This document shows, piece by piece, positions 50,811-58,948 of a stretch of DNA of 64,000 nt. Position numbers and translations under genes: made by a program. The DNA is from Actinorhabdospora filicis (GTDB taxonomy: Bacteria; Actinomycetota; Actinomycetes; Mycobacteriales; Micromonosporaceae): positions 737,860 to 801,859 of the forward strand of contig NZ_BSTX01000003.1 in assembly GCF_030269765.1 (NCBI RefSeq), written 5' to 3'. The stretch's first letter is position 1, and each line of letters opens with the position of its first letter. A model generated the notes under the pieces. It saw nothing but the letters and a program-made list of their open reading frames with translations, was not told the origin of the DNA and did no database searches.

Positions 50811-51755
50811 ATGTCTTTGGCGATCGGGGTGGACATCGGCGGCACCAAGGTGCTGGCCGCCGTCGTCGACGACGAGGGCCGCGTCCTGGCCGAAGCCCGC
50901 CGCGACACCCCCGCCGACGACGTCGTGGGCGTCCACGGGCGCATCATCGAGGTCATCGGCGAGCTCGTGCGCGACCACCGGGTCGACTCCATCGGCGTCG
51001 GCGCCGCCGGCTGGATCGACGCCGCCCGCTCCACCGTCATGTTCGCGCCCAACCTCGCCTGGCGCGACGAGCCCCTCCGCGACAAGATCGCCGCCGACGT
51101 CGACGTCCCCGTCGTCGTCGAGAACGACGCCAACGTCGCCGCCTGGGCCGAGTTCCGCTACGGCGCCGCGCGCGGCACCGAATCGGCGCTCCTCTTCACC
51201 GTCGGCACCGGCATCGGCGGCGGCGCGATCATCGAGGGACGCCTCCTGCGCGGCAAGCACGGCGTGGCCGCCGAGTTCGGCCACATGCTCGCCGTCCCCG
51301 GCGGCCACGTCTGCGGCTGCGGACGCCACGGCTGCCTGGAGCAGTACGCCAGCGGCAACGCCCTCGTCCGCTTCGCCCGCGAGATGGCCGCCGAGAACGA
51401 CACCGCCGCCGGGACGCTCCTCGCGCTCGCCGGTGGCGACGCCAAGGCGATCAACGGCCCCATGGTCACCGAGGCCGCCCGCGAGGGCGACCCGGTCGCC
51501 ATCGCCGCCTTCAACCGCGTCGGCGGGTACCTCGGCGAGGGCCTGGCCGACATGGCGCAGGCCTTCGACCCGGAGACCTTCGTGATCGGCGGCGGCGTCA
51601 TCGAGGCCGGCGAGCTGCTGCTGGCGCCCGCCCGGGCGTCCTACGAGAAGGCCCTCGCGGCCCGTTCCCGCATCCCCGTCGCCGACGTGCGCGCCGCCTC
51701 CCTGGGCGTTCACGCCGGGGTGATCGGGGCCGCCGACCTGTCCCGCACCCGCTAA
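50811..51755 (+). CDS. ROK-family sugar kinase (glucokinase-like)
   Basis: A 314-residue kinase. ATP site GVDIGGTKVLAAV at the N-terminus, catalytic region VENDANVAAWAEF, the phosphate loop TVGTGIGGGAII, and the zinc-binding ROK motif HVCGCGRHGCLEQYASG. This is the pattern of actinobacterial GlkA-type glucokinases, which phosphorylate glucose and mediate carbon catabolite repression in Streptomyces. ATG 50811 is four bases after the SRPBCC stop. The true sugar is not proven. Confidence 0.9.
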   Translation: MSLAIGVDIGGTKVLAAVVDDEGRVLAEARRDTPADDVVGVHGRIIEVIGELVRDHRVDSIGVGAAGWIDAARSTVMFAPNLAWRDEPLRDKIAADVDVPVVVENDANVAAWAEFRYGAARGTESALLFTVGTGIGGGAIIEGRLLRGKHGVAAEFGHMLAVPGGHVCGCGRHGCLEQYASGNALVRFAREMAAENDTAAGTLLALAGGDAKAINGPMVTEAAREGDPVAIAAFNRVGGYLGEGLADMAQAFDPETFVIGGGVIEAGELLLAPARASYEKALAARSRIPVADVRAASLGVHAGVIGAADLSRTR

Positions 51756-51811
51756 TCTGGCGTCGGAGTCTTCCGCCACTCCCCGGTGGCGACCCCTGAG
51801 GAGAAGAGACA

Positions 51812-52414
51812 GTGTCGCTAGGCGCACGCAGGGCCGTCGTGGCCGCCGCGCTGATCGCCGTCCTGGCCACCGCCGCCGCGTGCGGCGACAAGGGCGGCGA
51901 GGCCGGAGCACCCACCCCGTCGGCGTCCTCGTCCGGCCCGGTCCTGGAGTCCTCCCCGCAGGAGCCCGGTGAGTCCGGCGAGAAGCCGAAGGGCGCCTGC
52001 GAGTACCTCGACGTCAAGGCCGTCAACGCGGCCGTCGGCGTCGACTTCAAGGTCGTCGAACCCGCCGAGGCCGAGAACGCCCAGGTCTGCGTCATGCAGA
52101 CCACGAAGGGCTCGTTCCCCGACTTCACCCTCGCCACCGCGGCCACCAAGGCCGACAAGGAGAGCTTCCAGGCGACGATGATGCCCGAGGACGCCGACGA
52201 CGTCGGCAAGCTCGGCAAGGCCGCCTACAAGGTCCTGCTCAAAGCGGGGGAGAAGAGCGGGCCGGTCGCCGAGATCGGCTGGCTGTCGGCCAAGGGCCGC
52301 ATCTTCACCATCCGCTTCACCTCGGCCGAGGGCGTGAAGAAGGACGACGTGGAGAAGGTCCTCGACCCGCTGATCGCGCTCTCGAAGGACATCGAGAAGC
52401 AGGTCGCGGGCTAG
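51812..52414 (+). CDS. Secreted lipoprotein, DUF3558-like
   Basis: A 200-residue lipoprotein with signal peptide ending LATAAAC (Cys24) and a Ser/Pro/Glu-rich linker. The domain begins GACEYLDVKAVNAAVGVDFKV and has a second cysteine in AQVCVMQT, a layout like DUF3558 lipoproteins of actinobacteria. Function unknown. GTG 51812 has GAGGAGAAGAGA upstream. The stop overlaps the convergent VOC gene stop by three bases. Confidence 0.8.
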   Translation: MSLGARRAVVAAALIAVLATAAACGDKGGEAGAPTPSASSSGPVLESSPQEPGESGEKPKGACEYLDVKAVNAAVGVDFKVVEPAEAENAQVCVMQTTKGSFPDFTLATAATKADKESFQATMMPEDADDVGKLGKAAYKVLLKAGEKSGPVAEIGWLSAKGRIFTIRFTSAEGVKKDDVEKVLDPLIALSKDIEKQVAG

Positions 52415-52785
52415 CGCCCGGCGTCCATCACCTCGTACAGGTGCCCCGAGGCGTCCCGGAAGAAGAAGCCCCTCGCGCATAGCGGATGGTCGGTGCGCTC
52501 GTTCGCCCAGTCGTAGGGACGGCTGCCGAAGGCCACTCCGCGCTCCCGCACGCGCGCCAGGATCGCGTCGAAGGCCGCGGTGTCCACCTCGAAGGCCAGG
52601 TGGACCGGCGCGGGCTCGTCGACCGTCATGAACTCCAGGGTCAGCGTGTCGTTGACCCGCACCGGCGCGAAGTGGCCGTCCATCCCGTCCGGCGGCAGCA
52701 CCTCCAGCCCAAGGATCCCGGCCAGGAAACCCGCGGCCTCGTCATTGTCGAGGGCCGGGACGATCGTGTGGTTCAGCGTGATCAC
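52411..52785 (-). CDS. VOC-family (glyoxalase-like) protein
   Basis: A 124-residue protein with two beta-alpha-beta-beta-beta modules (LNHTIVPALDNDEAAGFLAGILGL and VHLAFEVDTAAFDAILARV), ending with GFFFRDASGHLYEVMD. Members act as dioxygenases, glyoxalases, or resistance proteins. GTG 52785 overlaps the TetR stop (GTGA), so it is coupled to that regulator and probably repressed by it along with the monooxygenase. Metal ligands: His4 in LNHTI, His in VHLAFEV, and Glu in LYEVMD are candidates. Confidence 0.85.
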   Translation of the reverse strand: MITLNHTIVPALDNDEAAGFLAGILGLEVLPPDGMDGHFAPVRVNDTLTLEFMTVDEPAPVHLAFEVDTAAFDAILARVRERGVAFGSRPYDWANERTDHPLCARGFFFRDASGHLYEVMDAGR

Positions 52786-53372
52786 TTGCGGGCTCCGTTC
52801 AGGAAGACGTCGACGACGGTGGCGATGTCCGGCCCGCTCACCCCGGACGGGAGCGGACGGGCGAAGGACAGCCGCGTGAACAGCTCGGCCAGCTGCTCCG
52901 GGGGCAGCCGCAGCTGCTCCCGCTCCGGCTCGAACAACCCCGCGAGGGCCTCGATCGTGCGGCGGACGGACTCCTCGCGCCCGGCGCCGTCGCGCTCGCC
53001 GGGTTCGGGACGCGGGCCGCCCCCGGTGGCCTGGAGTGCGCCGATGAGGACGCCCATGCGCTCCAGGTAGGCACGCATGCAGTCGGCGGCCTCGGCGAGG
53101 CGGTCGGCGAGGGGCTGGTCGAGGGGGATCGCGGCGATCTCGGCGAGCACGTGCTCGGGGGAGAAGGCGCGGGCCAGGCAGGCGCGGACGAGTTCGTCCT
53201 TGTCGGCGAAGGCGCGGAACACGGTGGCCTCGCCGATGCCCGCGGCGCGGGCGATGGAGGCGGTCGTGACGGCCGCGCCGTGCTCGGCGATGAGCGGCAG
53301 CGCGGCGTCGACGATCATCTTGCGGCGTTCCCCGGGACTCATCCCGGGCGCCCGTTTGCGTGTGTCGGTCAT
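52782..53372 (-). CDS. TetR-family regulator (first)
   Basis: A 196-residue regulator. The HTH is in VTTASIARAAGIGEATVFRAFADKDELVRACL. The ligand domain has no diagnostic features. A perfect 20-base palindrome lies 13 bases before the start, overlapping its own promoter, so it is likely self-repressing. Start ATG 53372 chosen; GTG 53378 is possible. The VOC gene is its coupled downstream partner. Confidence 0.9.
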   Translation of the reverse strand: MTDTRKRAPGMSPGERRKMIVDAALPLIAEHGAAVTTASIARAAGIGEATVFRAFADKDELVRACLARAFSPEHVLAEIAAIPLDQPLADRLAEAADCMRAYLERMGVLIGALQATGGGPRPEPGERDGAGREESVRRTIEALAGLFEPEREQLRLPPEQLAELFTRLSFARPLPSGVSGPDIATVVDVFLNGARK

Positions 53373-53384
53373 GCCCACAGCCTA

Positions 53385-53404
53385 CGGAGTGAGTACTCAC
53401 TCCG
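53385..53404. promoter_or_regulatory. Palindromic operator of the first TetR regulator
   Basis: A perfect 20-base palindrome, CGGAGTGAGTACTCACTCCG, sits between the stop of the monooxygenase gene and the start of the TetR gene. Its place and symmetry match a TetR dimer site. The overlap with the probable promoter suggests autoregulation. Confidence 0.85.
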
Positions 53405-54601
53405 TCAAGCGATCGGGTATCCGGGCAGGTCGATGCCGTTGGAGGCGGCGCGAATGGGCTTCATGATGGGTTCCATCATCGCCTTCTTGAAGGGCATGAT
53501 CCGCACGTAGCGCATCATCAGGCGGCCCAGGAAGGCGCCGAAGGCGGTGGACGGGACCAGCTTCCCGGCGATGTCGCGGCCGAGTTTCTGGTTCATCGCC
53601 ACGTACTCGCGCATCACCTTCTCGTAGTTGGCGAAGGCGGTGACGTGGTCGGGCGCGGTGGCCAGCTCGCCGGCCAGGACGTAGGCGCCGACCAGGGCCA
53701 GCCCGGTGCCCTGCCCGGAGGCGGGGGAGGGGCAGTAGGCGGCGTCGCCGACCAGCGCGGTCCGGCCGCGCGACCAGGCGTCCATCTCGATCTGGGCGAG
53801 GTCGTCGTAGTAGAGGTCGGCCGAGGACGGCATCGCCTGGAGCAGGCGCGGCGTCTCCCAGCCCTGCCCGGCGAAGGCGGCGCGGACGGCGCGCTCCTGC
53901 TCGTCGCGCCCGGCGCGGGCCAGGCTCACCTCGGGGCTGGAGAAGAACAGCTGGACGGTCAGCGGCGCCGACGGGGACAGGCCGTAGGCGGCGGCGACGC
54001 GCCCGGGGGTGCTGCAGGAGACCTCCCAGCGGTCGTAGCCGAGGTGGTTGGGCGCGTCGAAGACGGCCACGCTCAGCCCGATCGGGCGGGAGAAGCGCTC
54101 CTCGGGCCCGAAGGCCAGGGCGCGGACGCCGGAGTGCAGCCCGTCGGCGCCGATCACCACGTCGAAGCGGCGGGAGGGGTGGCGGCCGAAGTCGACGTGG
54201 ACGCCCGTGGCGTCCTCGTGCATCGCGGTGATCACGTCGCCGTAGATGTACTCGGTCCCGTGGGTCTGGGCCCGCACGATCTCGGCGAGGTCGCCGCGCA
54301 GGATCTCCAGGTCGCCCGGGTCGCGGAAGCCGATGAGGTCGGGGCCCAGGGTGACGATGGACTTGCCCTTCTCGCTCATCCACTGGCCGCCGCGGATGGC
54401 GGTGGCCCGCTCGCGGACGGCGCGGCCGACGCCCATCAGGTCGACGACGCGCACGGCCACGCCGCGCAGGTCGACCTTGTAGCCGCCGGGGCGCGGCGCG
54501 GGGGCCTTCTCAATGACGGTGACCTGCCAGCCGGCCCGGCGCAGCCAGAGCGCGAGGGCGGGACCGGCGACCGAGGAACCGGAGATCAGAACGGACTTCA
54601 T
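53405..54601 (-). CDS. FAD-dependent aromatic monooxygenase (PheA/TetX-like)
   Basis: A 398-residue group A flavoprotein hydroxylase. FAD site SVLISGSSVAGPALALWLRRAG at the N-terminus (GSSVAGPALA replaces the usual GxGxxG), the second FAD motif GRTALVGDAAYCPSPASGQGTGLAL near residue 285, and the DG motif VIGADGLHSGVR. This family hydroxylates aromatic or antibiotic-like substrates using NADPH. It diverges from the second TetR gene, with a clean operator between. Its start follows AGGAG. An unusual C-terminal segment is Met-rich (KKAMMEPIMKPIR). Confidence 0.9.
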   Translation of the reverse strand: MKSVLISGSSVAGPALALWLRRAGWQVTVIEKAPAPRPGGYKVDLRGVAVRVVDLMGVGRAVRERATAIRGGQWMSEKGKSIVTLGPDLIGFRDPGDLEILRGDLAEIVRAQTHGTEYIYGDVITAMHEDATGVHVDFGRHPSRRFDVVIGADGLHSGVRALAFGPEERFSRPIGLSVAVFDAPNHLGYDRWEVSCSTPGRVAAAYGLSPSAPLTVQLFFSSPEVSLARAGRDEQERAVRAAFAGQGWETPRLLQAMPSSADLYYDDLAQIEMDAWSRGRTALVGDAAYCPSPASGQGTGLALVGAYVLAGELATAPDHVTAFANYEKVMREYVAMNQKLGRDIAGKLVPSTAFGAFLGRLMMRYVRIMPFKKAMMEPIMKPIRAASNGIDLPGYPIA

Positions 54602-54626
54602 GGCGTTACTCCTGGATGAAGGGGTT

Positions 54627-54660
54627 AGCGTAAGGCTTACACGAAACTGTGTAAGCCTTA
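54627..54660. promoter_or_regulatory. TetR operator and overlapping divergent promoters
   Basis: A perfect inverted repeat of 12 bases, TAAGGCTTACAC (54631-54642) and GTGTAAGCCTTA (54649-54660), separated by six bases. For the monooxygenase, -35 TTACAC and -10 TACGCT (16-base spacer, read on the minus strand) fall within it. On the plus strand, TATACA at 54678-54683 is a -10 candidate for the tetR gene. Binding would block both genes. Confidence 0.85.
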
Positions 54661-54714
54661 AACCTGTCTGCGTATGCTATACACAGTCTGGAGATCGACG
54701 CAAGAGGAGGGTCC

Positions 54715-55422
54715 ATGGAAGACCGCAAGCCCGGGCTGCCGCACAGCCTCGAAGCCGCGTGGGGGCTGCGCACCCGCCCCGGATACGGGCCCAAGCCCGG
54801 CCTCTCCCTGGAGAAGGTCGTGGACGCCGCGGTCGCCCTGGCCGGGGCCGACGGGCTGGTGGCGGTGTCGATGGTCAAGGTCGCCAAGGCGCTCGGCGTG
54901 TCGACCATGGCGCTGTACCGCTACGTCGCCGCCAAGGACGAGCTGCTGGAGCTGATGATCGACCGGGCCATCGGCGAGGCGCCGCCGGTGGAGGAGGGCA
55001 TCGACTGGCGCGAGGGGATGTCCCGGTGGGCGCGCGCCTACCTGGTCGTCCTGCGCCGCCACCGCTGGATCATCGAGGTCCCCATAGCCGGTCCGCCGAT
55101 CGCGCCCAACCAGCTCGGCTGGCTGGAGCTGGGGCTGCGCTACCTGGCGCAGACCGGCCTGAGCGGGCGCGCGAAGCTGTCGGCGGTGATGATGATCGCC
55201 GCCTTCGTCCGGACCGTGGTGATCTACGAGGTACAGGCGCGCGCGCCGCGCTACGACTACGCCGCCGAGCTGTCCCGCGTCGTGGACCGCGAGAAGTACC
55301 GCGAGATCGTGTCCCTGATGATCGAAGGCGCCATCGACGACGAGGTGGACAATTACGCCGACGAGTTCAGCTTCGAGCTCGGCATCATCCTCGACGGGGT
55401 GGCGGCCCTCATGGCGCGGTGA
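54715..55422 (+). CDS. TetR-family regulator (second, TetR_C-type)
   Basis: A 235-residue regulator with a 30-residue N-terminal extension before the HTH (LVAVSMVKVAKALGVSTMALYRYVAAKDELLELM). The long ligand domain resembles the TetR_C (tetracycline repressor-like) class. ATG 54715 follows AGAGGAGGG. It diverges from the monooxygenase gene, and the operator between is likely its own site. This pairing suggests that it senses a substrate or inducer of the monooxygenase. Confidence 0.9.
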   Translation: MEDRKPGLPHSLEAAWGLRTRPGYGPKPGLSLEKVVDAAVALAGADGLVAVSMVKVAKALGVSTMALYRYVAAKDELLELMIDRAIGEAPPVEEGIDWREGMSRWARAYLVVLRRHRWIIEVPIAGPPIAPNQLGWLELGLRYLAQTGLSGRAKLSAVMMIAAFVRTVVIYEVQARAPRYDYAAELSRVVDREKYREIVSLMIEGAIDDEVDNYADEFSFELGIILDGVAALMAR

Positions 55423-55717
55423 CCGCCGGCGGCGGGACTGTTCCGGCCGTTCCCGGTGTTGCATCCCGAGTGGGCGGCGTCCGAGACGAGCCGCCGTGGC
55501 GGGATGTCGCACCCGCCGCATATCCTCGCTCGGGAACCGTCACGGGAGACGCCAGACTCCCGGCTAGACTTGATCCGTTCCAGAAAAGCCCAGATAGACA
55601 AGTAAGACAACCGCCCGGTCCCAACGTCCCGGACGACAGCGACCCGGCGCCGCCGCCGTCGGCCCGCCCGGCATCGCCGCAGGTAGCATCGTCGCAACGG
55701 GAGATAAGGCAGCACTG
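55423..55717. other. Leader region of ideR
   Basis: A 295-base gap. A small hairpin cgggag/ctcccg lies at 55543-55562 and may end the tetR transcript. TTGATC at about 55568 with GATAGA 17 bases on is a weak promoter candidate for ideR. No iron box was recognised. Confidence 0.4.
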
Positions 55718-56401
55718 ATGACAACTGACCTGGTCGACACCACCGAGATGTACCTGCGCACCATCCTTGAGCTCGAAGAGGAGGGCGTGACCCCCCTGCG
55801 CGCCCGCATCGCCGAGCGACTGCACCAGAGCGGGCCCACGGTCAGCCAGACGGTCGCGCGCATGCAGCGCGACGGTCTCCTCACCGTCCAGGGCGACCGG
55901 CACCTGGAACTGACCGGCCTCGGCCGCGAGCAGGCCGTGTCGGTGATGCGCAAGCACCGCCTCGCCGAGCTGCTGCTCGTCGACGTCATCGGCATGTCCT
56001 ACGAAGAGGCCCACGACGAGGCCTGCCGCTGGGAACACGTCATGAGCGACGCGGTGGAGAAGAAGGTCTTCGAACTCCTCAAGCGCCCCACCCGCTCGCC
56101 CTACGGCAACCCCATCCCCGGCCTGGAGGCGCTCGGCGCCACCGCCACCGAGACCTCGCCCGACGGTGAGCGCCACCTCGGCTCGGCCGGACTCCCCGAC
56201 TCGGTCACCGTCACCCGCATCTGCGAGAGCGTCCAGACCGACGCGCAGGTCCTGCGGGAACTGCACGAGGCCGGCGTCAACCCCGGCGCGACGGTGCGCG
56301 TGGAGCAGGAGGACGGGGTCGTGCTGACCACCCCCTCCGGCGACACCGTGCGCCTCACGATGGACGCCGCCACGCGCGTCTTCGTCGCCCCCGTCGCCTA
56401 G
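55718..56401 (+). CDS. ideR: Iron-dependent repressor, DtxR/IdeR family
   Basis: A 227-residue metal-dependent repressor. It starts MTTDLVDTTEMYLRTI, the well-known IdeR/DtxR N-terminus, with HTH residues in AERLHQSGPTVSQTVARM. Metal ligands are visible: the Met in TEMYL, His of MRKHRLAE, and Cys, Glu and His of ACRWEHVMSD. An SH3-like C-terminal domain (GVNPGATVRVEQEDG) is present. It senses Fe(II) and represses siderophore genes in related species. Its neighbour is a SigB-type sigma factor, as in Mycobacterium, here convergent. Confidence 0.95.
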   Translation: MTTDLVDTTEMYLRTILELEEEGVTPLRARIAERLHQSGPTVSQTVARMQRDGLLTVQGDRHLELTGLGREQAVSVMRKHRLAELLLVDVIGMSYEEAHDEACRWEHVMSDAVEKKVFELLKRPTRSPYGNPIPGLEALGATATETSPDGERHLGSAGLPDSVTVTRICESVQTDAQVLRELHEAGVNPGATVRVEQEDGVVLTTPSGDTVRLTMDAATRVFVAPVA

Positions 56402-56411
56402 CGAACGCCGA

Positions 56412-56448
56412 AACGGCCCGCGCCACCGTGCTGGTGGCGCGGGCCGTT
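56412..56448. terminator. Shared terminator between ideR and the sigma factor gene
   Basis: A perfect 16-bp stem (56412-56427 with 56433-56448) with a five-base loop, positioned 10 bases from either stop, so it serves both convergent genes. Confidence 0.9.
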
Positions 56449-56458
56449 CCGTGTCGTC

Positions 56459-57439
56459 CTAGCAGCCCACGTACTCCGACAGCCGCTCCGCCCGCGAAGG
56501 GTGACGCAGCTTCAGCAGCGTGGTCTTCTCGATCTGGCGGACGCGCTCGCGGGAGAGCCCGAAGTCGCGGCCGACCTCCTCAAGGGTGCGCTGGCGGCCG
56601 TCGTCGATGCCGAAGCGCAGCTTGATCACGGCCTGCTCGCGCTCGGTGAGGGTGGTGAGGACCTCGGCGATCTCATTGCGGAGCAACGCGTAGGACACGT
56701 TGTCCGCGACGGGCCGGACGGTGGTGTCCAGCAGGTCCGACAGCGGTGTGTCGCTGTCATCGCCGACGGTCTGGTCGAGGCTGAGCGGGTCGCGGTCGTA
56801 CGACATCAGCTCAAGAACCCGGAAGGGCTCGACCTCCAGCTCCGCGGCGATCTCGAAGTAGTTCGGCTCACGGCCGATGCGCATCGTCAGCTCGCGGCGG
56901 ACGCGCGCCATCTGGTTGACCTTGTCCAAGGTGTGCGCCGGAATGCGGATGGTGCGGGCCTGGTCGGCCATGGCGCGGGTGATGGCCTGGCGGATCCACC
57001 AGGTGGCATAGGTGGAGAACTTGAAACCCTTGCAGTAATCGAACTTCTCCACCGCGCGGATCAGACCCAGGTTCCCCTCCTGGATCAGGTCCAGCAACGC
57101 CATCCCCCGGCCGGTGTAACGCTTGGCGACACTGACCACGAGCCGCAGATTCGCCTCCAGGAGACGGTTCTTCGCCGCGCGCCCCTGCGCCGCGATGGTC
57201 TCCAGGTCGGCGCGCAGCTGACCGTCGTGCACCGGCTTCTCCGGGTCGGTGAGCCGGACCTGGGCGAACAGACCGGCCTCAATGGCCTTGGCCAGCTCGA
57301 CCTCCTGCACCGCGGTCAGCAGCTTGTGCCGGCCGATCCCGTTGAGGTACGCGCGGACCAGGTCCGCCGACGTGCCGCGCTCGGCACGGTCCTCCTCGAA
57401 GGACGCGCTCTCTTCGTAATCGGTCACCGGAAGTGCCAC
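56459..57439 (-). CDS. sigB: Primary-like sigma factor, SigB/HrdD type
   Basis: A 326-residue group 2 sigma-70 factor. Regions 1.2 (DLVRAYLNGIGRHKLL), 2 (DLIQEGNLGLIRAVEKFDY; KFSTYATWWIRQAITRAM), 3 and 4 (LRFGIDDG and LSRERVRQIEKTTLLKLRH) are intact. Size and absence of a long N-terminus match SigB of mycobacteria. GTG 57439 with GGGAGG ten bases upstream is preferred; ATG 57475 gives twelve more residues but has no ribosome site. It probably directs stress or late-growth promoters similar to those of the primary sigma factor. Confidence 0.9.
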   Translation of the reverse strand: MALPVTDYEESASFEEDRAERGTSADLVRAYLNGIGRHKLLTAVQEVELAKAIEAGLFAQVRLTDPEKPVHDGQLRADLETIAAQGRAAKNRLLEANLRLVVSVAKRYTGRGMALLDLIQEGNLGLIRAVEKFDYCKGFKFSTYATWWIRQAITRAMADQARTIRIPAHTLDKVNQMARVRRELTMRIGREPNYFEIAAELEVEPFRVLELMSYDRDPLSLDQTVGDDSDTPLSDLLDTTVRPVADNVSYALLRNEIAEVLTTLTEREQAVIKLRFGIDDGRQRTLEEVGRDFGLSRERVRQIEKTTLLKLRHPSRAERLSEYVGC

Positions 57440-57600
57440 GATTCTTTCGCCTCCCCAAGTTTCCGGCGCGCTCATCGCGCCGGGCTTGGGTCCAAGCTTG
57501 CCGAGTAGCGCGTGAAACCCCTGTGAGTCAAGCTCTCCGTGGCACGAACACGGGAGACACAAGCCGGGCAAATAAGAGAAATCGGCCCTGGCGAAGGGGT

Positions 57601-57617
57601 TTCTACCGCAAGTAGAA
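57601..57617. promoter_or_regulatory. BlaI-type operator
   Basis: Inverted repeat TTCTAC-cgcaa-GTAGAA 43 bases upstream of the BlaI-family gene. CTAC/GTAG half-sites are like those of mycobacterial BlaI. The location fits autoregulation. Confidence 0.7.
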
Positions 57618-57659
57618 TCGTCACAGCCGTCCGCCACCCGCCGGAAGAGACATCAGCAC

Positions 57660-58031
57660 ATGGCCCGACTGGGAGAACTCGAACGCGCCGTCATGGAGGT
57701 CCTGTGGACCGCCGGACGTCCCGTCACCGCACGCGCGGTCGTCGATTCGCTGCCCGACCGCAGCCTCGCCGCCACCACCGTCCTCACCGTCTTGTCCCGC
57801 TTGGAAGCCAAGGGATTCGTCGCGCGTGATCGTAATGGACGCGCGCACCACTACCGCGCCGTCGCCGGACGCGAGGAACACGTCGCCGCCCTCATGCGCG
57901 AAGCCCTCGACACCGCCGCCGACCGCGGCGCCGCCCTGGCCCGCTTCGCCGAAGAGGTCAGCCCCGCCGAGGCCGCCGCGCTCGCGGACGCCCTCAACGA
58001 GGCCGTCCGCCGCCGGGAACCCGGCTCGTGA
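57660..58031 (+). CDS. BlaI/MecI-family transcriptional repressor
   Basis: A 123-residue repressor with winged-helix region LGELERAVMEVLWTAGRPVTARAVVDSL and TTVLTVLSRLEAKGFVARD. The C-terminal helix ends the dimerisation part and would be the cleavage target of its M56 partner. ATG 57660. Stop overlaps the M56 gene start by four bases (GTGA). Family controls beta-lactam response in firmicutes; in actinobacteria it can also regulate respiratory or wall genes. Confidence 0.92.
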   Translation: MARLGELERAVMEVLWTAGRPVTARAVVDSLPDRSLAATTVLTVLSRLEAKGFVARDRNGRAHHYRAVAGREEHVAALMREALDTAADRGAALARFAEEVSPAEAAALADALNEAVRRREPGS

Positions 58032-58948
58032 ACGTCACCGCGGCCGGGATCGCGCTCGCCGTCCTCGCCGTCGCCCTGATCGGGCCCGTCCCCGCCGTCC
58101 TCAGCCGCGCGCAGTGGACGCACCGCGAACCCCGCGCCGCGCTGGTGTGCTGGCAGGCGATCGGCCTGTCCGGCGGCCTCGCGCTGCTGGGCGCGACCAC
58201 CGCCATGGCCCTCGCGCCGCTCGGCGGCGACCTCCGCGACGCCCTGTTCGCCTGGATCCGCAACCTCGCCACCGGGGACCTCACCGGCGGGCTCGGGACC
58301 TGGCACCAGGTCCTCATGGTCGCCACCATCGTGGTCTACCTGCGCCTCCTCGGCGTCCTGATCACCACCACCCGCCGCACCTGGATCCTGCGCCGCCGCC
58401 ACCGCGACCTCGTCGACCTCGTCGCCGACCCGTGGCCCACCGGACGTCCCGGACGCGGCCAGGTCCTCAACCACCCCGGCGCCGCCGCCTACTGCCTACC
58501 TGGCCGCACCCCCCGCGTCGTGGTCACCACCGGCGCGCTCGACCTGCTCGACGACGCCGAGCTGGGCGCCGTCCTCGAACACGAGGACGCCCACATCCGC
58601 GAACGCCACGACCTGGTCGCCCTGCCCTTCGCCGCCTGGACCCGCGCCCTGCCCTGGTTCCCCGGCATCCGCCGCGCCCGCCTCGCCGTCGACTCCCTCC
58701 TGGAGATGGTCGCCGACGACTCCGCAGCCGACCGCTGCGACCGCAACGCCCTCGCCTCGGCCCTCGCCCGCATCGCCACCGTCGGGGGAGCCGCGACACC
58801 CGCCGGAGCGATCGCCTCCACCGGCGGGACGATGCTCGCGCGCGTCCGCAGACTGCTGGACCCGCCCCCGCGCTCCCGGCGGCTGCGAGTGGTGCTGTAC
58901 GCGACGGCGGTGGTGCTGTTCGCGCTGCCGGCGCTGGTGCTGATCTAG
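58028..58948 (+). CDS. M56-family (BlaR1-like) membrane metalloprotease
   Basis: A 306-residue integral membrane protease. Four hydrophobic segments are visible (about 5-25, 38-60, 90-118, and one at the C-terminus LRVVLYATAVVLFALPALVLI). The zinc site is LEHEDAHIRERHD near residue 182. It lacks the extracellular penicillin-sensor domain of BlaR1, ending after the fourth helix. It probably inactivates the adjacent BlaI-family repressor by cleavage, but its signal is unknown. Confidence 0.9.
   Translation: MNVTAAGIALAVLAVALIGPVPAVLSRAQWTHREPRAALVCWQAIGLSGGLALLGATTAMALAPLGGDLRDALFAWIRNLATGDLTGGLGTWHQVLMVATIVVYLRLLGVLITTTRRTWILRRRHRDLVDLVADPWPTGRPGRGQVLNHPGAAAYCLPGRTPRVVVTTGALDLLDDAELGAVLEHEDAHIRERHDLVALPFAAWTRALPWFPGIRRARLAVDSLLEMVADDSAADRCDRNALASALARIATVGGAATPAGAIASTGGTMLARVRRLLDPPPRSRRLRVVLYATAVVLFALPALVLI

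Noticed and set aside
55423..55717. Iron box (IdeR site) in front of ideR
   Set aside because: No sequence resembling the 19-base TTAGGTTAGGCTAACCTAA-type palindrome was found by eye.
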